From positions 4,491,501-4,555,500 of the forward strand of contig NZ_CP042331.1 of the NCBI RefSeq assembly GCF_008253865.1: a DNA stretch of 64,000 bases. The letters are read 5' to 3'. This DNA comes from Bosea sp. F3-2. GTDB taxonomy: Bacteria; Pseudomonadota; Alphaproteobacteria; Rhizobiales; Beijerinckiaceae. Positions 57,128 through 64,000 of the stretch are shown here, piece after piece. Positions within the stretch are counted from its first letter, which is position 1. Every line of letters starts with the position of its first letter. The translations under genes and the position numbers were made by a program. Below the pieces are notes generated by a model. That model was not told the DNA's origin. It was given only the letters and a program-made list of their open reading frames with translations, and ran no database searches.

Positions 57128-57613
57128 CTACAGCTTGTAGCCGATCTTTCGCAGGAGGTCCTTCCGCCATGCGATGTCGGCATCGGCTTCGACACCCAGC
57201 GGTGAGGCGCCATCCACCACGCCGAGCACGCCGCGGCCCAGCTCCGTTTGCGCAACGATCACCTGTGTCGGGTTGGCCGTCGCGCAGTAGATGCGGCAGA
57301 CCTCCGGCACCGCGCGCACCGCAGCCAGCACGTTGACGGGAAAGAATCCGTCGCCCAGGAAGATCAGGAACGTGTGGCCGGCGCCAATGGCCAATGCGTT
57401 GTCGCGTGCCAGGGCGAGCGCGGCCTCGTCATTACCCGACCAGCGCACCAGCCGCTTGCCGGAGGCCTCGCAGAAGGCCAGTCCGAAACGGATGCCGGGA
57501 ACCGCGCCCACCAGCGCCTCGTGGAGGTCTTCCACGGTCTTGATGAAGTGCGACTGGCCGAAGATGAAGTTGGTGGCGTCCGGCTTGACGATGGGCACCA
57601 CGGTGAGGTCCAT
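57128..57613 (-). CDS. adenosine-specific kinase (DUF355 type)
   Basis: 161 aa, normal length. AAGGAG stands 7 nt before ATG 57613. Blocks typical of PF04008: FIFGQSHFIKTVEDLHEALV, GIRFGLAFCEASGKRLVRWS, GAGHTFLIFLGDGFFPVNVL, CRIYCATANPTQVIVAQTEL and GRGVLGVVDGASPLG. Archaeal members have been described as adenosine-binding kinases, and the exact reaction in bacteria is less certain. Cytoplasmic, single gene. Confidence 0.88.
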   Translation of the reverse strand: MDLTVVPIVKPDATNFIFGQSHFIKTVEDLHEALVGAVPGIRFGLAFCEASGKRLVRWSGNDEAALALARDNALAIGAGHTFLIFLGDGFFPVNVLAAVRAVPEVCRIYCATANPTQVIVAQTELGRGVLGVVDGASPLGVEADADIAWRKDLLRKIGYKL

Positions 57614-57767
57614 GGCTGCGCTCCTTCAAGGTAGGCAGCGCAATGGTAGGCCAATGGAAGGCGATTTCAAGCCTCCGCAGGCGGCCGGTTCGCCCTCCGC
57701 GCTGCCCCCCAGATTCGCCACGGCCATCCGCAAGATTCTCGGCTCGGTAAGATCTTAAAAAATACAG

Positions 57768-57797
57768 GGAGGGCCGCGAGCGATGCCACGGCCCTCC
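57768..57797. terminator. terminator after the porin gene
   Basis: GGAGGGCCG (57768-57776) pairs with CGGCCCTCC (57789-57797). On the minus strand the stem is followed by CTGTATTTTTT. It lies about 160 bp past the porin stop, which makes it the likely end of that transcript. The rest of 57614-57954 has no gene. Confidence 0.7.
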
Positions 57798-57954
57798 GTA
57801 AAAACTATGTACTAGAATGTAAGCTTACATCGTAAGGCGCGCCTGAATAACCCATTGCTGTGATAGGCGATTTAGCCGCGCAATAACGAACTATGTACAT
57901 ATTCGGTGTCAGTCCGGTGGGGCGGCCTTTCCTTTGCGCCGTACGTCCTTTGCC

Positions 57955-58860
57955 TTACTTCGCCGCGAAGACGCCGAGGCTGCTGGCGGTGATGTCGAAG
58001 GAGAGCGTCGCGACGAAGGCGGCGCCGCACCAGTTCGAGCGGCCGGTGCCGAGACTGATGCCGCGCGGATCGGCGGTCAGCAGGAAGCACTCGCTCTTCG
58101 ACAGCGTGGTATCGTGGTAGCGCAGATCGGCGGTGATGTTCTTCCAGGTGTAGGAGGCGCCGGCGTTCCAGTAGGTGTAGTCGGGCAGATTGGTCGGCGG
58201 CACGGTCGACCAGATCGCGAGATTGGTGGTGCCGAGCCAGTAATGGCCGAGCTCGCCGGACACCGACAGGCCTTCGAGGAAGGGGAGGTTGTACTTGGCC
58301 GTCAGCGAGGCGTAGGTGCCGCTCGCGCCGGTGCCGAGCCAGTCCCAGGCGTAGAAGACGTTGGCGCCGAGGGTCAGGCTCTCGGCGAAGGTGTAGGAGA
58401 CCTTGCCGTAGACCTCGGTGTAGTCGGTGTTCTTCGGCGTCCAGAATACGCCGGCACCGTCGATCAGCTGCTTCTCGCCGGGGTAGTAGTACTGCCAGAC
58501 GCCGAAATCGAAGGAGAGGTCGCCGAATTTCGGTCGGATGCCGCCATAGAAGTCGACCTCCGCGGTTGGGCTCGTCGCCAGATCGACATTTGAGCCATAG
58601 ACGCCAAGATAGAACAGGTTGTTGTAGATCTGCAGTTCGGCGCCGCCCTGAATGGCCGGCTTGCGATCCGTCTGCGAAATGCCGCGGAAATTATAGTCGG
58701 TCATGCCCTTCACGCTGAAGGCGATGTCGAACCAGGTGATGGCCGGGGCGACGGGGGCGGGCGGCGGCCCTTTCTTGCTCGGCAGGTCGGAGGCCTCAGC
58801 CGCACCGATGGCGGCGGCCAGGCTCAGGCCCAGAATCGAGGAACGGAAGAGATCGGACAT
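57955..58860 (-). CDS. TorF-like outer-membrane porin
   Basis: 301 aa from ATG 58860 (MSDLFRSSILGLSLAAAIGA); an in-frame ATG at 58875 is also possible. A signal peptide with AEA cleavage is followed by a proline-rich linker (PSKKGPPPAPVAPAI). The beta-barrel starts WFDIAFSVKGMTDYNFRGIS, the signature of the TorF/Gcw-type putative porins (TIGR02001). Strands alternate throughout, with YGGIRPKFGDLSFDFGVWQY and TKYNLP-like repeats. The end is ASSLGVFAAK, not aromatic. Outer membrane; permeability unknown. Single gene with its own terminator. Confidence 0.82.
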   Translation of the reverse strand: MSDLFRSSILGLSLAAAIGAAEASDLPSKKGPPPAPVAPAITWFDIAFSVKGMTDYNFRGISQTDRKPAIQGGAELQIYNNLFYLGVYGSNVDLATSPTAEVDFYGGIRPKFGDLSFDFGVWQYYYPGEKQLIDGAGVFWTPKNTDYTEVYGKVSYTFAESLTLGANVFYAWDWLGTGASGTYASLTAKYNLPFLEGLSVSGELGHYWLGTTNLAIWSTVPPTNLPDYTYWNAGASYTWKNITADLRYHDTTLSKSECFLLTADPRGISLGTGRSNWCGAAFVATLSFDITASSLGVFAAK

Positions 58861-58960
58861 CTGCAGGAACCCCATCGCCGCGCATTGATTGCGCTGTCGT
58901 CCCATCAAGCGGGTGAGGCCGGGTTGCCGGCAAGGCGAGGTTTTGGGCGCTTCGCCCACG

Positions 58961-58993
58961 CAAAAAGCAAAAGGCCTCCGAAACGGAGGCCTT
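58961..58993 (-). terminator. rho-independent terminator of the L,D-transpeptidase gene
   Basis: On the minus strand AAGGCCTCCG (58993-58984) pairs with CGGAGGCCTT (58980-58971) across a 3-nt loop, followed by TTGCTTTTTG. It lies 80 bp after the transpeptidase stop and 100 bp before the porin start. Confidence 0.8.
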
Positions 58994-59072
58994 CGCGCCT
59001 GCGAAACAGGCAACTTCAATTATGGGGAGCGCTGTGCTGTTTTCGTCACAGCGCGTGACAGCAGCGTAATGC

Positions 59073-60506
59073 TCAGCGAGTCGTCGGCTGGCTTGCGTAG
59101 CCGGCCATCGACTGGTCGAGGCTCGAGGTCTTCAGACCGGTGGCCCGGCGCGGCGGCAGCGGGGCGCTCGTAGCCGTCGGTGTCGCCGGGACGACCGAGG
59201 CGATGGGCGCACTGCCCTGGTCAGCCGTGGCGCTGGAGCCGCCGCCGAAGACCGGCATGAAGCTGAGCGCGCGCTGCAGCAGGGGCTTTTCCTCGGCGGG
59301 GGCAGCCGGGGCGACCGGCGTCGAAGCTGCGCTCGCGAGCACCGGCGCCTGCACGGCGTTGCCGGGGGCGACCTTGGCGAGCTGCGTTGCGGCCGGAGCT
59401 GCCGCCGGGCGCGGCGCAGCGGTCGGCTTGGCATCAGGCTTGGCGGCTTCAGGCTTCGCAGCCTCTTCCGCCGGGGCGGCGGCGATGGCTGCGAGCACGG
59501 CGTCGTTGTCGGCCGAAGCGGCGCGGACGGTCGCCTTCGCCTTGCCCTTGTCGTCGAGCACGACGACGCGCGGGCCGATCGACAGGGCATCGGCGCGGCT
59601 GACGCCGACATCCTTCGAAGCCCAGGACGCCGAACGGTTGAGCGCATCGGAGCCGCCGGCCAGCAGCGTCTGCTTGAAGGACGAGTGCTGATCACCATCG
59701 TCATAGATCAGCTTGATCGCGGGCGTGCCCTTGGCGACGAGCGAGGCGACCTGGACCTCGTCCTGCTGGCGCTTCTCGGCGACGGCAGCCGGCGCCGAGC
59801 CACCGTTGAAGACATAGCGGCCGCCGGCCACGGAGACGGCGGGCTCGTCGCGGGTGACCTCGAAATAGTCCGTGCCTTCCTTCAGGTTCTTCCAGAAGGC
59901 GATGTTCGGGTCGAGGCGGTGCTTGGCCAGGTTCTCGGGCGTCATCCGGAAGGGCAGGGCCTGCATCTGCACGGCCTTCTGGCCGGCATTCTGCGCCTCG
60001 CGCACCAGCGCATAGATCTCGCCGATCTGGTCGTCGGTCATCGAGTAGCAGCCGGCCGAGGAGCAGGCGCCGTGGACCATCAGATGCGCGCCGGTGCGGC
60101 CATGCGCACGGTCATAGGCATTGGGATAGCCCATGTTGAACGAGACGTAATAGGACGAGTTCGGGTTCATCTGCTGGGGCGCGATGGCATAGAAGCCTTC
60201 GGGCGCCATGCGGTCGCCCTCGCGCACCTTCGGGCCGAGCTGGCCGGACCAGCGGCACATCGGGAAGGTCTTGAGCAGGGCGTACTGACCGTCGGCCTTG
60301 CGCTTCCAGACCTCGAGCTCCGACTCCTTCTTGTAGGAGCGGATCAGGATCGGCTGATCCTTGCTCATGCCCTTCTCGGACATGAGCGCGTAGGTCGCGG
60401 TCGGGATCGGGATGTTGTGGCGGGCGGAGCTGCGATAACGCTCCTCCTCACAGGCCGCCAGCGTCAATGCAACAAAAGCCACGAGCGCGAGTTGCTTGAT
60501 TGCCAC
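59073..60506 (-). CDS. L,D-transpeptidase-like lipoprotein (YafK/YkuD type)
   Basis: 477 aa from GTG 60506. The N-terminus MAIKQLALVAFVALTLAACE has a lipobox with C19, so it is a lipoprotein. The YkuD domain (about 45-235) carries the catalytic motif MVHGACSSAGCYSMTDDQIG with His145 and Cys153, the HGxxxxxxxGCxxM form of YafK-like enzymes. A C-terminal region from about 310 is rich in Ala and Pro (AAKPEAAKPDAKPTAAPRPA), probably disordered and wall-spanning. It forms 3-3 peptidoglycan crosslinks or attaches proteins to the wall in the periplasm. The start is ambiguous; the frame from 60566 lacks a signal sequence at its start. Confidence 0.88.
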   Translation of the reverse strand: MAIKQLALVAFVALTLAACEEERYRSSARHNIPIPTATYALMSEKGMSKDQPILIRSYKKESELEVWKRKADGQYALLKTFPMCRWSGQLGPKVREGDRMAPEGFYAIAPQQMNPNSSYYVSFNMGYPNAYDRAHGRTGAHLMVHGACSSAGCYSMTDDQIGEIYALVREAQNAGQKAVQMQALPFRMTPENLAKHRLDPNIAFWKNLKEGTDYFEVTRDEPAVSVAGGRYVFNGGSAPAAVAEKRQQDEVQVASLVAKGTPAIKLIYDDGDQHSSFKQTLLAGGSDALNRSASWASKDVGVSRADALSIGPRVVVLDDKGKAKATVRAASADNDAVLAAIAAAPAEEAAKPEAAKPDAKPTAAPRPAAAPAATQLAKVAPGNAVQAPVLASAASTPVAPAAPAEEKPLLQRALSFMPVFGGGSSATADQGSAPIASVVPATPTATSAPLPPRRATGLKTSSLDQSMAGYASQPTTR

Positions 60507-60704
60507 GTCGTCAATCCCATCGAACGGCAGGCCGGGGTGCGACCTGTGACTTCGCAAGACGGCCAAATTGTGCCCGTCGACTCGTTGTAGAAGCGTTAGC
60601 CTTGAGGGTTCCTTACCATAGGCCTGCCGAGTCTGGCCACATGGTCAACGGCCGGTAAAGAACCCCTGTCTTCGCGGTTGCGAGAGATCTCACTCCAAGA
60701 TTGC

Positions 60705-61658
60705 TCAGAGATTGCGCCCGATCGCGAGGAACTTTTCGGCCCGTTTCGCGACGATATCCTCGCTGCTGAGGCCGGCTTGATCGCCGAGCGCAGCGGCGAT
60801 GGCGTCGCCCGCGCGGCTGATCGCCGCGTGCGCATCGCGATGGGCGCCGCCCGTCGGCTCCTGCACGATCCGGTCGATGATTCCGAACTTCAGCAGGTCC
60901 TGCGCGGTGATCTTCATGCCAGTGGCGGCGTCCTGCGCGCGGGCCGTGTCGCGCCAGAGGATCGAGGCCGCGCCTTCCGGCGAGATCACCGAATAGATCG
61001 CATGCTCCAGCATCAGCACGCGGCTGGCGGCAGCGATGGCGATGGCGCCGCCCGAGCCGCCTTCGCCGATGACGAGCGCGACGCTGGGGCTGCGCAGCCC
61101 GAGCCAGGCTTCCGTCGAGCGGGCAATGGCCTCGGCCTGGCCGCGCTCCTCGGCCTCGATGCCGGGATAGGCGCCGGCGGTGTCGACGAAGCTCAGCACC
61201 GGCAGGCCGAAGCGGTCGGCCACCTCCGCGAGGCGCACGGCCTTGCGGTAGCCTTCGGGCTTGGGCATGCCGAAATTGTGCCGGATGCGGGTCTCGGTCG
61301 AATCGCCCTTTTCCTGGCCGATGACGCAGACCGGCTCGCCGCGGAAGCGGCCGAAGCCGCCGACGATGGCCTCGTCCTCGCCGAAGGCGCGGTCGCCGGC
61401 GAGCGGGGTGAATTCCTCGATCAGCCCGGCGCAGTAATCCTTGAAGTGCGGGCGCTGCGGATGGCGCGCCACCAGCGTCTTCTGCCAGGGCGTCAGCGCC
61501 GCATAGATGTCTTTCAGCGCCTGGTTCGCCTTGGCGTCGAGCTTGCCGATCTCTTCCGACAGGGAAATGCCGTCGCCGCGCGCCTCGAGGGCCCGCAATT
61601 CATCCGCCTTCGCCTCCAGTTCGGCGACCGGTTTCTCGAAATCCAGATAGCTACGCAT
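60705..61658 (-). CDS. accA: acetyl-CoA carboxylase carboxyltransferase subunit alpha
   Basis: 317 aa from ATG 61658 (MRSYLDFEKPVAELEAKADE). Standard AccA blocks: HPQRPHFKDYCAGLIEEFTP, IGQEKGDSTETRIRHNFGMP, the active-site LSFVDTAGAYPGIEAEERGQ, and ALVIGEGGSGGAIAIAAASR. The end reads ISPEGAASILWRDTARAQDA. With AccD it moves carboxyl from biotin to acetyl-CoA for fatty-acid synthesis. Cytoplasmic, essential in most bacteria. The frame upstream to 61715 is not coding. Confidence 0.97.
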   Translation of the reverse strand: MRSYLDFEKPVAELEAKADELRALEARGDGISLSEEIGKLDAKANQALKDIYAALTPWQKTLVARHPQRPHFKDYCAGLIEEFTPLAGDRAFGEDEAIVGGFGRFRGEPVCVIGQEKGDSTETRIRHNFGMPKPEGYRKAVRLAEVADRFGLPVLSFVDTAGAYPGIEAEERGQAEAIARSTEAWLGLRSPSVALVIGEGGSGGAIAIAAASRVLMLEHAIYSVISPEGAASILWRDTARAQDAATGMKITAQDLLKFGIIDRIVQEPTGGAHRDAHAAISRAGDAIAAALGDQAGLSSEDIVAKRAEKFLAIGRNL

Positions 61659-61760
61659 CGTGATCCAGTTCAGAATCCGCGCGAAAATCGGGCGGAACAG
61701 CGGTTTATGGCACAACCGGCGCGAAAGGCGGCGGACCTTGGCCGTGACCCGGCGAAAATG

Positions 61761-62528
61761 TCAACCCGTTCGGCTTTCCGTCGGCGGGGCCGCAGCGCGC
61801 GGCGTGGGAGCCGGCTGCGGCAGCAGGACCGGACGCAGCGCGAAGCTGCGGCGCGTCGCGCGCAGGGGCGCGCGCCGGTAGAACTGCTTGGTCGCGTCGA
61901 TGACATGGACGCCGGCGAAGGGCAGCGACAGGCCGGCGCCGATCTGCTCCCAGACCGGGGCCGAGCGCATCAGGAGCCGCCGCTGCAGTGGCGGGACATA
62001 GAGCGCCTCGGCCCAGTGCTCGGGCGAGAATTCGGCGGCGCGCATCAGCGCCGAGAGCTGGCGGCGGCTGAAGGGCCGGCCCTGGCCGAAGGGCGTTCCG
62101 TCCATCCGGGCCCAGAGACCGCGTCGGTTCGGCACGACGAGGATCATGCGCCCGCCGGGGTTGAGGACGCGCGAGACCTCGTCGAGCAGGTCGTCCGGGC
62201 TTTCGGTCTCTTCGAGCGCATGGACGAGGACGACCCGGTCGATCGAGGCGGTCGGCAGCGGCAATAGCGTCGGCTCGACCAGAGCCGAGGCGGAAAGGCC
62301 GGGCGCCGGCCAGTTCACCACGCCCTGCGCCGCCGGCATGAAGGCGATGGTGCGCTCGGCCTCAATGCCGAGCACGGAGAGATAGGGTGTCGAGAAGCCG
62401 AGGCCGAGGAGGCGCTGGCGCGAGCAGTCGGGCCAGAAGCGCAGCATCGTCCGGCCGATGAAGCGCCGGGCCACATGGCCGAGCGGGCTGGCATAGAAGG
62501 CGCGCAGGTCGACGACGTCGAGAGGCAT
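61761..62528 (-). CDS. SAM-dependent methyltransferase
   Basis: 255 aa from ATG 62528. A class I Rossmann methyltransferase whose motif I region reads LLGLGFSTPYLSVL. Methyltransferase-11-type blocks SIDRVVLVHALEETESPDDL and LDEVSRVLNPGGRMILVVPN are followed by RRGLWARMDGTPFGQGRPFS. The C-terminal tail is basic and Ser/Pro-rich. It is divergent from gloB, an arrangement common in alphaproteobacteria. Substrate unknown. Confidence 0.87.
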   Translation of the reverse strand: MPLDVVDLRAFYASPLGHVARRFIGRTMLRFWPDCSRQRLLGLGFSTPYLSVLGIEAERTIAFMPAAQGVVNWPAPGLSASALVEPTLLPLPTASIDRVVLVHALEETESPDDLLDEVSRVLNPGGRMILVVPNRRGLWARMDGTPFGQGRPFSRRQLSALMRAAEFSPEHWAEALYVPPLQRRLLMRSAPVWEQIGAGLSLPFAGVHVIDATKQFYRRAPLRATRRSFALRPVLLPQPAPTPRAAAPPTESRTG

Positions 62529-62604
62529 GGCGCTTGAGATGGAACGCCCTGCGGCCGAACGCAAGGGCAGGGCGGCGGCACGCGATCGCGATGGCCGCGC
62601 GCGA

Positions 62605-62763
62605 CTCCCCTCCCCCTTGTGGGGAGGGGATGGGGGTGGGGGTCGGAAAGCAAGAGCGATCGACGGGAAAGTCTTTTCGACGCTGCTGCACGGCACTGAC
62701 CTGCAGCCGATCACCAAGCGGCACCACCCCCACCCCTATCCCCTCCCCACAAGGGGGAGGGGA
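62605..62763. repeat. long inverted pair of GC-rich palindromic repeats
   Basis: Two copies of the same element face each other. The left unit CTCCCCTCCCCCTTGTGGGG (62605-62643, followed by AGGGGATGGGGGTGGGGGT) is mirrored by the right unit (62722-62763: CCACCCCCACCCCTATCCCC, then CTCCCCACAAGGGGGAGGGG). Each unit is itself palindromic. The pair lies in the divergent spacer between the methyltransferase and gloB. It resembles REPIN-type doublets. No transposase is near. Confidence 0.7.
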
Positions 62764-62915
62764 AGAGCCTCGCGTCGTTACGTCTTGGCTTCGTCGCTAT
62801 CGCGCCTCGCAATGACGGCTATCCCTCCAGCTTGGCCGAGGGGCGACCTCACGGCTTGATCGGCGGGCGGCCATGGCCCATGCAGGGTGCCGATCCGCTC
62901 TCGCAGGAGTCCGCC

Positions 62916-63680
62916 ATGCCGCTCGACCTTCACGTCTTCCGCACGCTCAGCGACAATGCCGGCGCGCTGCTTCATGATCCCGCCACCGGCGCCTGCGCGG
63001 CCATCGATGTGCCGGACGCTCGCGACATGCTGGCCGCCGCCAGCGCGAAGGGCTGGACGATCAGCGACATCTTCATCACCCACGCCCATCACGACCACAC
63101 GCAGGGCGTCGCGGAGGTGAAGCAGGCAACCGGCGCCACGGTCATCGGACCGGCCGACGCTCGTGCCGGCGCGCCGCTCGACAAGGTGGTCGGCGAGGGC
63201 GATGGCGTCTCGCTCGGCGGGGAGCGCTTCGAGATCTGGCATACGCCCGGCCATTCCGACGGCCATCTCAGCTATGTCGGGCGCGGCGCCAAGCTCGCGC
63301 TGGTCGGCGACGTCGTCTTCGTCATGGGCTGCGGGCGCGTCCAGCCGGGACAGATGGACCGGATGTGGACCTCGCTGTCGCGATTGATGGCGCTGCCGGG
63401 CGACACCCGTCTCCTCGGCGGCCATGACTATACCCTCGCCAATGCCCGCTTCGCCCGGTCGGTCGATCCGGCGAACGCGGCGCTCAAGACGCGCTTTGCC
63501 GAGGCCGAGAAAGCCAAGGCCGAGGGCCGCTTCTGGGCGCTGACCACGGTAGCGGAGGAGCTGGCGACCAATCCGTTCTTCCGGGCCGGCGAGGGCGCGC
63601 TCGCCGCGGCCGTCGGACTGGCGGGCGCCTCGGCCGACAAGGTCTTCGCCGCGCTGCGCGAAGCCAAGAACCGGTTTTGA
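62916..63680 (+). CDS. gloB: hydroxyacylglutathione hydrolase (glyoxalase II)
   Basis: 254 aa from ATG 62916, with AGGAG 7 nt upstream; the frame from 62832 begins in the repeat region. Metallo-beta-lactamase fold with the double-metal motif THAHHDHTQG (His56, His58, Asp60, His61), HTPGHSDGHLSYVG and GDVVFVMGCGRVQPGQMDRM. The C-terminal HAGH domain reads GGHDYTLANARFARSVDPAN, ending NPFFRAGEG. Hydrolyses S-lactoylglutathione to lactate and glutathione in methylglyoxal detoxification. Cytoplasmic. Confidence 0.94.
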   Translation: MPLDLHVFRTLSDNAGALLHDPATGACAAIDVPDARDMLAAASAKGWTISDIFITHAHHDHTQGVAEVKQATGATVIGPADARAGAPLDKVVGEGDGVSLGGERFEIWHTPGHSDGHLSYVGRGAKLALVGDVVFVMGCGRVQPGQMDRMWTSLSRLMALPGDTRLLGGHDYTLANARFARSVDPANAALKTRFAEAEKAKAEGRFWALTTVAEELATNPFFRAGEGALAAAVGLAGASADKVFAALREAKNRF

Positions 63681-63682
63681 CC

Positions 63683-64000
63683 ATGCCGATGCGGCTCGAC
63701 GGGCTGACGGCGGCCGAAATCATCCGGCTGCTCGAACTCAAGCCCCACCCCGAGGGCGGCCATTACCGCGAGACCTTCCGCGATCCGGCCGGGCCGGAGG
63801 GCAGAGGCTTCTCGACCGCGATCTACTACCTGCTCGACACCGGCGAGACCTCGGAATGGCATCGCGTCGATGCCGCCGAGATCTGGCATCACTATGCCGG
63901 TGCGCCGCTGGTCATCACCGTCTCGCCGAACGGCCACGATGCCTCGGCCCATCACCTTGGCACCGAGCTTGCTGCCGGCCAGCGGCCGCAATTCGTGGTG
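63683..64000 (+). CDS. DUF985 cupin protein (partial, cut by window end)
   Basis: 106 codons are visible. The N-terminus MPMRLDGLTAAEIIRLLELK, PHPEGGHYRETFRD, the cupin region STAIYYLLDTGETSEWHRVD and AAEIWHHYAGAPLVITVSP match the DUF985 (cupin_5) family of small metal-binding proteins of unknown role. It starts 2 bp after the gloB stop, so the two are co-transcribed. About 30-40 more residues lie beyond the window. Confidence 0.88.
   Translation, partial: MPMRLDGLTAAEIIRLLELKPHPEGGHYRETFRDPAGPEGRGFSTAIYYLLDTGETSEWHRVDAAEIWHHYAGAPLVITVSPNGHDASAHHLGTELAAGQRPQFVV

Overview
The window is high-GC, tightly packed DNA from an alphaproteobacterium, most likely a member of the Hyphomicrobiales such as a Bosea- or Methylobacterium-like soil or plant organism. 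This rests on gene content: an OPT transporter beside an oxoprolinase-type enzyme, several ABC importers, a TorF-type porin, AccA, a GloB/methyltransferase pair and palindromic intergenic repeats. The genus is an inference. No rRNA, tRNA or CRISPR array was seen.

0-10.1 kb holds a peptide and cyclic-amide catabolic neighbourhood: the end of an M29 aminopeptidase, a P1 (DmpA-type) peptidase, a DUF1810 gene, an ornithine-cyclodeaminase-like gene, and an IclR regulator (with a clear promoter and a palindromic operator) translationally coupled to a fused hydantoinase A/B protein, followed by an OPT transporter and an AroM-like gene. 10.4-15.2 kb holds a LuxR-type regulator divergent from a two-gene type I secretion unit, separated by an AT-rich spacer. 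15.4-17.0 kb has a GNAT relic, a cupin and an arylamine N-acetyltransferase.

17.3-24.2 kb is the most unusual block. It has two paralogous small secreted proteins made of Asn-Gly repeats, each behind the same 17-bp direct-repeat element and a conserved leader. With them are an ADYC-like secreted protein, three OmpR-type response regulators (one with a fully degenerate receiver), a single-domain globin and a soluble PAS/histidine kinase/receiver hybrid. I know of no described system with this layout.

24.2-34 kb is a decaying catabolic island. It holds a truncated dehydrogenase, a LIV-type ABC transporter whose livG is frameshifted and livF truncated into a LysR fragment, a vapBC pair with a frameshifted toxin, hyuA and hyuB remnants joined by a deletion, then intact SDR and HpcH-type aldolase genes. 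34.4-39.9 kb has a two-TM channel-like protein, an IS6 relic, and a copper module (CopA ATPase, ferredoxin-reductase fusion, CopZ chaperone) in which all three genes carry CueR-type promoters with 19-bp spacers.

40.1-46.1 kb is a complete Dpp/Opp-type importer operon followed by a fragment of a second binding protein. 46.1-56.8 kb is a cell-surface and mobile-DNA region: a broken Tn3 transposase, a subtilisin-type autotransporter, the end of another autotransporter, 20-bp tandem repeats, a ScpB fragment, a cold-shock gene and a second large autotransporter. 57.1-64 kb returns to ordinary genes: adenosine-specific kinase, a TorF-like porin, an L,D-transpeptidase lipoprotein, accA, a SAM methyltransferase, gloB and a DUF985 cupin cut by the window end.
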